DNA from: Bacteroidales bacterium UBA3816
GTDB lineage: Bacteria; Bacteroidota; Bacteroidia; Bacteroidales; P3
Assembly (NCBI GenBank): GCA_002368955.1
Contig: DFDY01000178.1
Span: 12,570-39,640, forward strand
Length of the DNA stretch: 27,071 bases
Direction of reading: 5' to 3'
Under the pieces are notes generated by a model. It searched no databases. It was not told where the DNA came from and saw only the letters and a list, made by a program, of their open reading frames with translations. The position numbers were made by a program, and so were the translations under genes. Numbering within the stretch: position 1 is the stretch's first letter; each line of letters starts with the position of its first letter. Shown piece by piece: positions 15,477-21,848 of this stretch.

Positions 15477-15484
15477 CAAAGATA
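15477..15484 (-). promoter_or_regulatory. Bacteroidetes -7 element for the second structured RNA/cassette
   Basis: On the minus strand: AAAAAGTTG, then TATCTTTG, then CACTCG, nearly the same as the promoter at 12137. It stands 80 bases after the integrase stop and points to the structured RNA and the membrane protein/nuclease genes. Confidence 0.75.
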
Positions 15485-15564
15485 CAACTTTTTCCTTACA
15501 CGAAGAAAAAGTCATTATTATTGTTTTGGTCAAATAGAGCTAATTGGCTGATTATTAATCAGCT

Positions 15565-17235
15565 TTATTTTCGTAGTTTTTGTAGAAACAGGTCTTCTTC
15601 TGTGGTGGGTTCGTGGTTGATTTCACTGAGTTTTTGGTTATATTCTTCGGGTGTCATTCCTGTTTCCAATATGAAAGCCTCTCTTGTTGCGGTTTGCCGT
15701 TCCCTCTCTTCAATCTGCTCAATATGTTGTTGCTCCTTTATGTGAGCCTCGACTGCTTTTTGTTCCAGCCGCTCAATCAGTATGCTCTCTGTCGGTGTCG
15801 CGTTTGGTGTAGTGGTCTGTTCTGTAGTGCTGTTCAGTCCACCAAACAATCTACTGCCCTGTAATTGGGTATTGGAACGAAGCGAATTGAGAAGGGTACG
15901 ACCTTTGTCTTCAGCGGTAACGTGCAAATAGACTTGGTCAATGATGGTATCGTTAGTGTGTGCCGTTACAATCTTGATGGTGTCCTTTTCCACTCCCATA
16001 CGAGCCATAATGCTGACAAACGTATGCCGTGCGGTGTGGGTGTGTATTAGTTCGTGTAGCGGTGCTGTTTTGGTCTCTTTTCTACCACCTTTTTGTTCTG
16101 TGTACATAACAGGTCGGTCTATTCCTGCTTTTTCTGCGACACGCTTTATAACACCGTTCAACTTGTTGTTTTGGCGGTTCACCCTTGTTTTCTGCTTTTC
16201 CTCATCTTCTATATACTCCAGTTTCCAGTGCTTGAAACCGTCCGTGTACTTCTCGCGTATCTCTTTCAACTGCGGAAACAGAGGTATGACTGCGGTCTCG
16301 TTGGTCTTGATGGTGTGGAATGTTATATATTCCACATCGCCATTGTGTTCTATCGGGTAGTCGGGTGACAACACTTTCGGCAAGTCAGATATTCTTTGAC
16401 CGCACAGGCATTGTGCCACAAATATGTCTCGCGCCTCTGTTTCTCTTTCCGTCAGTTTTTCATATTGCCACAGGACTTCCAACTCTTCTTCCGTCAATGG
16501 CTCGGCCTTGCTCTGTTTCTCTTCCTTGCTGCGATTGTCTTTCGGCATTTCAAAGGCTCGTAGGTCAATGTAGTTATCGCCTGTCCGCTGTTCCTTCTTG
16601 TTCAGCATTTCGACCAATGCCCTGAAAGCCCTCAACAGGTCGTTTATTGTCTTGATGGCTTTCCCTGACTTTAACAGCCATTCTTTATATTGGTTTAGTG
16701 TCTGCAAATCTAACGCTCTTACATCGTCCTCAATTCCATTTTCGCCAATGAATTTGCGAAAGTTTGCGATGGTGTTCACATAACTCTTGATGTCCTTGCC
16801 TGTTTCCTGCTGATGTTTGTCTGCAAGTGTCTGAAGGGTATATATCAACGGCTGTTTTTTCGGTTCCTTGCTCATATTGCTGCGGTTTCTTTGTTGGAAT
16901 AGTAACGGAAAATCCTCATTATTATTGCCTTTACATACCTCGCTGATTGTTTTGGAAAAACGCTCCCTAAAGTCGTTGATGCGCTTGTTTGCTATGGTGT
17001 TGTTTCTGTTGTCGTACTTATTAAGTAGATTGCTCTCGACCGCTTGTTGGCTCTCCTTGCACCATTGAGAGGGCAGAACCTTGACCCCTGTCGGTACTTT
17101 GTACTGCTTGCCATTGAAGACATACACGGCATAGATGGGTGTCGGTACGTCGGTTTTCGCCTGTCGGAGATTGAAGTTTAGTCGCACGTTTAGGAATACC
17201 TGTTTCCCGTTGTCGGTGGTGTCGCTTGTGTTCAT
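15565..17235 (-). CDS. int: Tyrosine recombinase (integrase) of the element
   Basis: Site-specific recombinase of 556 residues that would integrate and excise the element. The N-terminus (about 10-60: VFLNVRLNFNLRQ.., YKVPTGVKVLPSQW) matches the arm-type/SAM-like start of Bacteroidetes integrases. A core-binding domain covers about 130-215 and the catalytic domain about 245-450: Arg281 (GQRISDL), Lys310 (TIKTNE), His400-x-x-Arg403 (HTARHT), His426 (VTAHTND) and the nucleophile Tyr436 (QVYLHV). All expected catalytic residues are present. About 110 residues beyond the catalytic domain form a Gln/Glu-rich, coiled-coil-like tail, longer than in most integrases. Its start lies 127 bases from the right att copy. 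No good promoter was found directly upstream. Confidence 0.93.
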   Translation of the reverse strand: MNTSDTTDNGKQVFLNVRLNFNLRQAKTDVPTPIYAVYVFNGKQYKVPTGVKVLPSQWCKESQQAVESNLLNKYDNRNNTIANKRINDFRERFSKTISEVCKGNNNEDFPLLFQQRNRSNMSKEPKKQPLIYTLQTLADKHQQETGKDIKSYVNTIANFRKFIGENGIEDDVRALDLQTLNQYKEWLLKSGKAIKTINDLLRAFRALVEMLNKKEQRTGDNYIDLRAFEMPKDNRSKEEKQSKAEPLTEEELEVLWQYEKLTERETEARDIFVAQCLCGQRISDLPKVLSPDYPIEHNGDVEYITFHTIKTNETAVIPLFPQLKEIREKYTDGFKHWKLEYIEDEEKQKTRVNRQNNKLNGVIKRVAEKAGIDRPVMYTEQKGGRKETKTAPLHELIHTHTARHTFVSIMARMGVEKDTIKIVTAHTNDTIIDQVYLHVTAEDKGRTLLNSLRSNTQLQGSRLFGGLNSTTEQTTTPNATPTESILIERLEQKAVEAHIKEQQHIEQIEERERQTATREAFILETGMTPEEYNQKLSEINHEPTTEEDLFLQKLRK

Positions 17236-17361
17236 TGCCTGTCAGTTTTTGTTCTTAAAATTTGTTCTTACTCGGAAGGTCGAAGAACCAAAACTGACTT
17301 TAGAAGGTGGTCAAAAGTGCGTGAAAAAGTGGTTAAAAGCACGTTTTTGGGGGTACATCAT

Positions 17362-17375
17362 CACCACGCTTCTTT
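17362..17375. other. attR candidate (right copy of 14-bp direct repeat)
   Basis: Exact second copy of CACCACGCTTCTTT. It is followed by TATATAG, so host sequence here would complete the T-rich tail of the structured RNA's terminator before integration. It lies between the integrase start and the next host gene. Confidence 0.65.
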
Positions 17376-17451
17376 TATATAGTAACGTTCCCCCTCGGTG
17401 CTGGAGAGAGCAAAAAAAGTTGCGCCCGACACAAAAAACAGGGTTAACATC

Positions 17452-18201
17452 ATGAAAAAAACTCTATTAATTATGACTGCACTATTACTAGTGGCAACAA
17501 GTCAAATCATGGCCCAAGATCTGATTACATTAAAAGATGGTACAGATATCAAGGCCAAGATTTTGGAGATAACCCCAACCGAACTAAAGTATAAAAAATA
17601 CAACAACCAGGACGGACCCACAATAACAATCCTAAAATCACAGGTCCTAATAGTCCGTTACGAAAATGGGGAGAACGAAGTATTTAATGACACTCCTAAA
17701 AGTTCTGAGAACAGTGTTGCTAACAACAATATGTATATTAATGATTACATGAAATACTCAGAGTATAAGGATTTATACAACGAAACTAAGTACTCACGAC
17801 AATTAGGTGACCCTTATAGTCCTAGCGGATGTGGATGGGCATCATTCTTCATTCCTGGATTGGGTCAAGGAATTGCCGATGAATGGGGTCGCGCTACATG
17901 GATATGTATCGTGAATGTCGAATTAGGTGCTGTTTCTACGAGGTCTGCCCTCAATTTCTATTATAACGGCGATGAATTAGGACTATTTGTACTATCCTCT
18001 ATGGCAAGACTTGTCTTTGACATCTGGAGTATTGCAGACGCTGTCAAAGTAGCCAAAATCAAGAACATGCACACCCAAGACCTCCGATCACGGCAAACTT
18101 CGTCTCTCAATGTTTCAATGACTCCCTACCTTGGCTTTGCGCCCAACAGAAGCTATAGCCAACTACCTATCACTGGTCTATCTCTCAATCTTTCATTCTA
18201 A
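17452..18201 (+). CDS. Exported/membrane-associated protein of unknown function
   Basis: A 249-residue protein with a signal peptide (MKKTLLIMTALLLVATSQIM, cleavage near AQD). The next 55 residues (DLITLKDGTDIKAKILEITP..ELKYKKY.., ILKSQVLIVRYENG) form a small beta domain seen at the N-terminus of many Bacteroidales exported proteins. The middle contains CGWASFFIPGLGQ, a motif typical of TM2-like membrane hairpins, followed by two hydrophobic stretches (about 160-175 and 180-200). The tail ends in Phe (LSLNLSF), as in outer-membrane-targeted proteins. ATG at 17452 was chosen because it starts the signal peptide; the open frame to 17398 adds only charged residues. Before integration it would have lain about 75 bases downstream of the structured RNA gene. 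Confidence 0.75.
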   Translation: MKKTLLIMTALLLVATSQIMAQDLITLKDGTDIKAKILEITPTELKYKKYNNQDGPTITILKSQVLIVRYENGENEVFNDTPKSSENSVANNNMYINDYMKYSEYKDLYNETKYSRQLGDPYSPSGCGWASFFIPGLGQGIADEWGRATWICIVNVELGAVSTRSALNFYYNGDELGLFVLSSMARLVFDIWSIADAVKVAKIKNMHTQDLRSRQTSSLNVSMTPYLGFAPNRSYSQLPITGLSLNLSF

Positions 18202-18309
18202 CATAGTTGAATTGTCCATAGATTGATTCTAGGGTAAAAAGCAGTATTAAAGACCGATCCAGAAGTACAAAATGACATTATTCTTGGAACGGAAAGTCTT
18301 TTTAACACA

Positions 18310-18346
18310 AAAGAGGACGACATTATGGGCCATCCTCTTTCTTTTT
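18310..18346 (+). terminator. Intrinsic terminator downstream of 17452-18201
   Basis: AAAGAGGA (18310-18317) pairs with TCCTCTTT (18333-18340), followed by CTTTTT. It lies about 110 bases after the stop codon; nothing else between looks functional. Confidence 0.65.
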
Positions 18347-18423
18347 ATGCTGAGGTTGGTGTGATTAATTGTATTTATAGCATAATTAAAAAACAAATAT
18401 GCCGTTTTGAACTTGTGTTTTTT

Positions 18424-18469
18424 GCAGAAAATCCAAACCAACACTTTGGATTTTCTGCGAAAATCCAAA
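18424..18469. repeat. Alternating inverted repeat GAAAATCCAAA / TTTGGATTTTC / GAAAATCCAAA
   Basis: A perfect 14-base stem (18424-18437 with 18445-18458, loop CCAACAC) is followed at once by a third copy (18459-18469) that can pair with the middle arm instead. The two hairpins are mutually exclusive. It lies in the 3' flank of the DUF3791 gene, with no T run on either strand. Confidence 0.75.
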
Positions 18470-18512
18470 GTAGAGAATCCATCAATCCGTTAGAAATCAG
18501 CTTACAGAATAA

Positions 18513-18737
18513 TTATTGCCTATTTTGCAGCTCTAGGATTATCTCGTCGACGAGATAGGCATCGCTCATATTGTGCAGGTGGTACATTTTCTGAGACAGA
18601 TAGCCGTATGTGGAGGTGTTGTAGAATATGTCTAAAGCCCGTTGGGGACTGATGCCCAACCGCTCAGACAGCAGCATGATGACCCGGGCATACTTCATTT
18701 GTAAAAGGGTCTCGTTTATCAATGGATTCTCGGTCAT
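18513..18737 (-). CDS. DUF3791 family protein (last gene of module)
   Basis: A 74-residue protein. MKYARVIMLLSERLGISPQRALDIFYNTSTYGYL followed by MYHLHNMSDAYLVDEIILEL is the DUF3791 pattern: two helices, a short hydrophobic turn, then the D-x-Y-L-V-D-E-I segment. Its start overlaps the end of the DUF3990 gene by four bases (ATGA type), indicating translational coupling. DUF3791 genes commonly adjoin DUF3990 genes and are thought to be possible antitoxins; that role is inferred from neighbourhood, not shown here. Confidence 0.85.
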   Translation of the reverse strand: MTENPLINETLLQMKYARVIMLLSERLGISPQRALDIFYNTSTYGYLSQKMYHLHNMSDAYLVDEIILELQNRQ

Positions 18738-19222
18738 GGCTCTATCTGTTTGGCTTCAACAAAATGCAGATAATCATCAACCAGAGACTGTCTGAGCAGG
18801 CATATCTGGTTGTTCGGCTTTTCATATTGCAGTTTTTTCAGAGCGGCTTCCATGGGAGTGAGGCCTGCTGCATACAACTCTATGGTGTTAAACACACGGT
18901 CGTTGGCTATGCCTCCTTCTACGATGTCATAATTCATCCATAGGCGTTCACCCCTCCTGTTGGCCACAACAAACTCCAGCCACTCGGAATCATAAGCAAC
19001 AAAATGCTTATAGCGATAGCCTACGGATAGAGCACCTTCGATGTCGAAATCGTATATGTTCAGTACGTGTTCCTTTCCAGCATTGATTGGACGTTGTGAC
19101 CATGAGATTGCCTGTTCGGCTAAATCTGTCACGTAAAAGCCCTCTCCAAAGTCCAGTTGTTTCCTGCCGACATTAACCAACGGCCTTGGGATGGCAATTG
19201 TTGCTCCGTGAAATACTTTCAT
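18734..19222 (-). CDS. DUF3990 family protein, ADP-ribosyltransferase-like toxin candidate
   Basis: A 162-residue protein. MKVFHGATIAI..P (His5-Gly6), DFGEGFYVTDLAEQAISWS (24-42, Tyr30) and YDIVEGGIANDRVFNTIELY (98-117, Glu115) match DUF3990 and have the spacing of the H-Y-E triad of ADP-ribosyltransferases: a His-containing first strand, a G-F-Y-x-T second block and a late Glu. Such enzymes move ADP-ribose from NAD to a target and can serve as toxins. It sits between two DUF3791 genes with a 2-base gap on one side and a 4-base overlap on the other, so the three genes form one translationally linked unit. The target and the activity are not known. Confidence 0.8.
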   Translation of the reverse strand: MKVFHGATIAIPRPLVNVGRKQLDFGEGFYVTDLAEQAISWSQRPINAGKEHVLNIYDFDIEGALSVGYRYKHFVAYDSEWLEFVVANRRGERLWMNYDIVEGGIANDRVFNTIELYAAGLTPMEAALKKLQYEKPNNQICLLRQSLVDDYLHFVEAKQIEP

Positions 19223-19224
19223 AA

Positions 19225-19464
19225 TTAAGGCTGGCTATTGGGTATGATATACGAGGTATGCCGTCTAAGATATTCCAGTGTCTCGTCAACTATATAATCT
19301 TTTGACTGGGTGTGCAGTATATCATAACTGGGAATGATGAATGTGTTGATGCCATCGGTTTGGCATAAGGCGCGATAAACCTCCTGTCCCGATGTCCCGA
19401 GACGCTTTGCTGTGTTTTCTATACAGAATACGGCAAACTCTATTTGCTTGTCGTCACAACTCAT
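19225..19464 (-). CDS. DUF3791 family protein (first gene of module)
   Basis: A 79-residue protein from ATG at 19464: CDDKQIEFAVFCIENTAKRLGTSGQEVYRAL, then INTFIIPSYDILHTQSKDYIVDETLEYLRR, the same architecture as the 74-residue DUF3791 protein at 18513 but clearly diverged from it. The frame is open upstream to 19518, but those 18 codons lie inside a perfect terminator hairpin, so the later start is preferred. The gene precedes DUF3990 by 2 bases. Two different DUF3791 proteins around one DUF3990 suggest a pair of partners with different roles. Confidence 0.82.
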   Translation of the reverse strand: MSCDDKQIEFAVFCIENTAKRLGTSGQEVYRALCQTDGINTFIIPSYDILHTQSKDYIVDETLEYLRRHTSYIIPNSQP

Positions 19465-19474
19465 GACTCTGTTT

Positions 19475-19515
19475 TGTAAAAAAGACCGCTTAACCGAATT
19501 GTCAAGCGGTCTTTT
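19475..19515 (-). terminator. Strong intrinsic terminator after iorB
   Basis: AAAAGACCGCTT (19480-19491) and AAGCGGTCTTTT (19504-19515) form a perfect 12-base stem, with a T6 run on the minus strand. It separates iorB from the DUF3791-DUF3990 module. No TAnnTTTG box was seen between it and the module, so the module may depend on read-through or on an unrecognised promoter. Confidence 0.85.
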
Positions 19516-19531
19516 CATATTAATCTATTAT

Positions 19532-20095
19532 TTACTTCGCATCGCGGCCGGCGCGGATGGCCTTGATGTTGGTCTCGACCACGGCGTCGCCCTTGCGGCC
19601 AAAGATGGCCTTAATGGCTTTCTCCAGTTCGTCGAACTCAATTTCAAGGTAGGGGGCAGCGGCTCCGAGCAGCACCATATTGCCGCGGGCGTTGATCTCC
19701 TTGGCAATGGCGTTGGCGTTGAAGCTGACGCATTTAGGCAGCTTGGCTAGCTCGGCATTGACCTTCTCGATGTCGGGATAGTTCTTGATGTTGATGAAGG
19801 GGTCACTGTTGGTGATGACCACGCCGTCGGAGGCCAGGAAAGGCAGATAGCGCAGGGCCTCCATGGGCTCGGAGCTGAGGATGATGTCGGCCTTGCCTTC
19901 GGGAATCACATCGGCGAAGATGGGCTCGCTGCTGATACGGAGGTGGCTGAACACCGAACCGCCGCGCTGCGACATGCCGTGGATTTCGCTCTGTTTAACA
20001 TTCATGCCCAGGTTGAGGGCTGCGTCGCTGATGATTTTGGCCACGGAGACTATACCGTCACCGCCTACGCCACAAAGTATGATGTCTTTTTTCAT
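19532..20095 (-). CDS. iorB: Indolepyruvate:ferredoxin oxidoreductase, beta subunit
   Basis: A 187-residue subunit that, with IorA, catalyses reversible oxidative decarboxylation of aryl pyruvates (from Trp, Phe, Tyr) to aryl-acetyl-CoA with ferredoxin. The GVGGDGIVSVAKI loop (9-21) and SEIHGMSQRGGSVFSHLR (36-53) are characteristic of the gamma/beta-type 2-oxoacid oxidoreductase domain. Length is normal. It is the second gene of the pair, 82 bases downstream of iorA; that spacer holds a 16-base inverted repeat. A strong terminator follows the stop. Confidence 0.95.
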   Translation of the reverse strand: MKKDIILCGVGGDGIVSVAKIISDAALNLGMNVKQSEIHGMSQRGGSVFSHLRISSEPIFADVIPEGKADIILSSEPMEALRYLPFLASDGVVITNSDPFINIKNYPDIEKVNAELAKLPKCVSFNANAIAKEINARGNMVLLGAAAPYLEIEFDELEKAIKAIFGRKGDAVVETNIKAIRAGRDAK

Positions 20096-20113
20096 CTTGT
20101 GTTCTTTTTTTGT

Positions 20114-20165
20114 GTCTGAGTAATCGGAGCACTCCGATTATTCTGAAAACTCCGATTACTCAGAC
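20114..20165. repeat. 16-bp inverted repeat between iorA and iorB
   Basis: GTCTGAGTAATCGGAG (20114-20129) is the exact inverse of 20150-20165, and a third, imperfect copy (ACTCCGATTATTCTGA) fills the loop. On the iorA-to-iorB transcript two alternative hairpins are possible. No T run follows, so it is more likely an mRNA-processing/stability element or a dispersed palindrome than a terminator. Confidence 0.8.
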
Positions 20166-20177
20166 GATTCTAACAAT

Positions 20178-21767
20178 TTATTTGTTCTTAGCTGCCACGC
20201 GCTTTTTGTTCTCGACAATGCAGACGCGCTGGGGGATGATGACGCTGACGCCGTTGTAGGCAATCTCCTCTTCAAGAATCTTGACAAACTCGTCGTAGTT
20301 CTTCTTCAGAGGTACCACGTGACGGATGTGGTCGGGGTCAACACCGAGGCCCTTGCAGATGTTGAAGAGCTTCATGTTGGCACTGGAGGGCTGTCCGCCG
20401 GTCATGGCGGTGATGTCGTTGTCGAGAATCATGACCACCACGTTGGCCTTCTCGTTGATGCAGTCCAGCAGGCCGGTCATACCGCTGTGGCCGAAAGTGC
20501 CGTCGCCGATGACTGCCACCGAGGGGAAGATGCCCATCTCGGCAGCACCCTTGGCCATGGTGATGGAGGCACCCATGCAAACGGTGGTGTTGATGGCACC
20601 CATGTTGAAACCGAGGGTATAGCATCCGATGTCGCCAAAGACACGGCCATGCTCATACTTCTTCATCACATCGACGAGAGCCTCATAGCTGTCGATATGG
20701 GGACAACCCTGGCAGAGGGCGGGAGGACGGTTGGTGACCACCTCGGGCACGGCGGGGCCACTGGCAACAGCCATACCGAGGGCCTTGGCCACCTTCTCGG
20801 CGTTCATCTCACCGTCGCGGCGGATAACCTCATCGAGGCGTCCATGGACAGGCTTGCCTTTGCCCAGGCAGCCTTTGATTTGCTCTTCAACAAAGGGCTG
20901 GCCGTCTTCGAGCACCAGAATCTCGTCGCACTCGTCATACAGCTTGCTCAGCATGGCGGTGGGCAGGGGGTACTGGGTGATTTTAACCACAGGATAGGGG
21001 CACTTGCCGCCGGGGAAATTCTCCTGCAGGTAGTTGTAGGCTATGCCCGTGGTGACGATGCCACGGCTCTTGTCGGTGCCGGGGATATACTGGTTGTAGC
21101 CGCTGGTCTCGGAGCATTCGACAAACTTGGGCTGCTTGTCAATGAGGTCGCGATAGAGCACCTTGGCATTGGCGGGCAGGAGCACAAATGTCTTGGGGTC
21201 GGTGGGGTAGTTGATGGGATTCTGGGGCAGGGGGGCACGACGCTCCACACCGGCACGGCTGTGGGCCAGACGGGTGGGGATGCGCATGAGGATGGGGGTG
21301 CCCAGCTTCTCGCTCAGCTCATAGCCGTAGAAAACCATGTCGTAGGCTTCCTGCTGGTTGCTGGGTTCCAGCATGGGAATCATGGCCCAATGGCCATAAA
21401 AACGGCTGTCCTGCTCGTCCTGGCTGGAGAACATGCTGGGGTCGTCGGCCACGACGATGATGACACCCTTGGTGCCTATGATAGCGGCATTCATGAAGGG
21501 GTCGCCACACACATTGAGACCCACATGTTTCATGCAGGTCATGGCACGTTTGCCAGCATATGCCACACCGATGGAGGCCTCAAGGGCAGTCTTCTCGTTG
21601 GCACACCAGTTGGCACGGATGCCTTGCTGGGCAGCCTCTTTAGATTTGATGACATATTCGGTAATCTGCGTAGAGGGGGTGCCAGGATAGCTATTGATGG
21701 CACTGCCGCCTGCGTCGATAAAGGCTTGCGCAATCGCTTCGTCGCCTAAAAGGAGTAACTTCGACAT
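20178..21767 (-). CDS. iorA: Indolepyruvate:ferredoxin oxidoreductase, alpha subunit (thiamine-diphosphate enzyme)
   Basis: A 529-residue catalytic subunit. The N-terminal pyrimidine-binding domain begins LLLGDEAIAQAF and has SYPGTPSTQITEY (about 25-37); the C-terminal half has the CQGCPH motif and the thiamine-diphosphate-binding block GDGTFGHSGMTGL with ITAMTGGQ (about 420-450). The archaeal enzyme usually ends with a ferredoxin-like domain carrying two 4Fe-4S clusters; here the protein ends at CIVENKKRVAAKNK without any CxxCxxC series. The ATG at 21767 was chosen; the frame is open to a TTG at 21812, but that lies within the promoter spacing. A good promoter (TTTG, 20 bases, TATTTTTG) precedes it. 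Confidence 0.95.
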   Translation of the reverse strand: MSKLLLLGDEAIAQAFIDAGGSAINSYPGTPSTQITEYVIKSKEAAQQGIRANWCANEKTALEASIGVAYAGKRAMTCMKHVGLNVCGDPFMNAAIIGTKGVIIVVADDPSMFSSQDEQDSRFYGHWAMIPMLEPSNQQEAYDMVFYGYELSEKLGTPILMRIPTRLAHSRAGVERRAPLPQNPINYPTDPKTFVLLPANAKVLYRDLIDKQPKFVECSETSGYNQYIPGTDKSRGIVTTGIAYNYLQENFPGGKCPYPVVKITQYPLPTAMLSKLYDECDEILVLEDGQPFVEEQIKGCLGKGKPVHGRLDEVIRRDGEMNAEKVAKALGMAVASGPAVPEVVTNRPPALCQGCPHIDSYEALVDVMKKYEHGRVFGDIGCYTLGFNMGAINTTVCMGASITMAKGAAEMGIFPSVAVIGDGTFGHSGMTGLLDCINEKANVVVMILDNDITAMTGGQPSSANMKLFNICKGLGVDPDHIRHVVPLKKNYDEFVKILEEEIAYNGVSVIIPQRVCIVENKKRVAAKNK

Positions 21768-21809
21768 ATCCAATATTTTAATTATTAATATATTAGTTTC
21801 AAGATTTTG

Positions 21810-21841
21810 CAAAAATAAAGAAAATAATCGACATAGCCAAA
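21810..21841 (-). promoter_or_regulatory. Complete Bacteroidetes promoter for iorAB
   Basis: On the minus strand the -33 box TTTG (21841-21838) is followed after 20 bases by the -7 box TATTTTTG (21817-21810), the canonical spacing. The leader to the iorA ATG is about 35-40 bases. Confidence 0.8.
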
Positions 21842-21848
21842 TTTATTT

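Larger units (their letters stand above)
12337..17375. mobile_element. Small integrative element (about 5 kb) with integrase, lambda-O-like initiator and accessory cassette
   Basis: The interval is bounded by 14-bp direct repeats and has a tyrosine recombinase immediately inside the right end. It is visibly more AT-rich than its surroundings. Contents from left: outward promoter, replication initiator with intragenic iterons, NUMOD3-like mini-gene, PD-(D/E)XK nuclease-like gene, membrane protein gene, structured RNA, integrase. There is no relaxase, portal, capsid or terminase gene, so it is neither a complete conjugative element nor a prophage. An integrase plus a self-replication module recalls phage satellites and small integrative plasmids. 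Assignment to a named family is not possible from sequence alone. Confidence 0.7.

Noticed and set aside
12337..17375. Prophage or conjugative transposon
   Set aside because: No capsid, portal, terminase, relaxase or type IV secretion gene is present; only integrase, initiator and small accessory genes.
18247..18468. 73-codon minus-strand frame (starting MDFRRKSKVLVWIF)
   Set aside because: It is made by the alternating inverted repeat and by the terminator of the upstream gene; no promoter or conserved domain.
20319..21749. 476-codon plus-strand open frame opposite iorA
   Set aside because: It is the mirror of a conserved GC-rich gene; the translation is His/Gly/Val-rich without family resemblance, and iorA explains the sequence fully.
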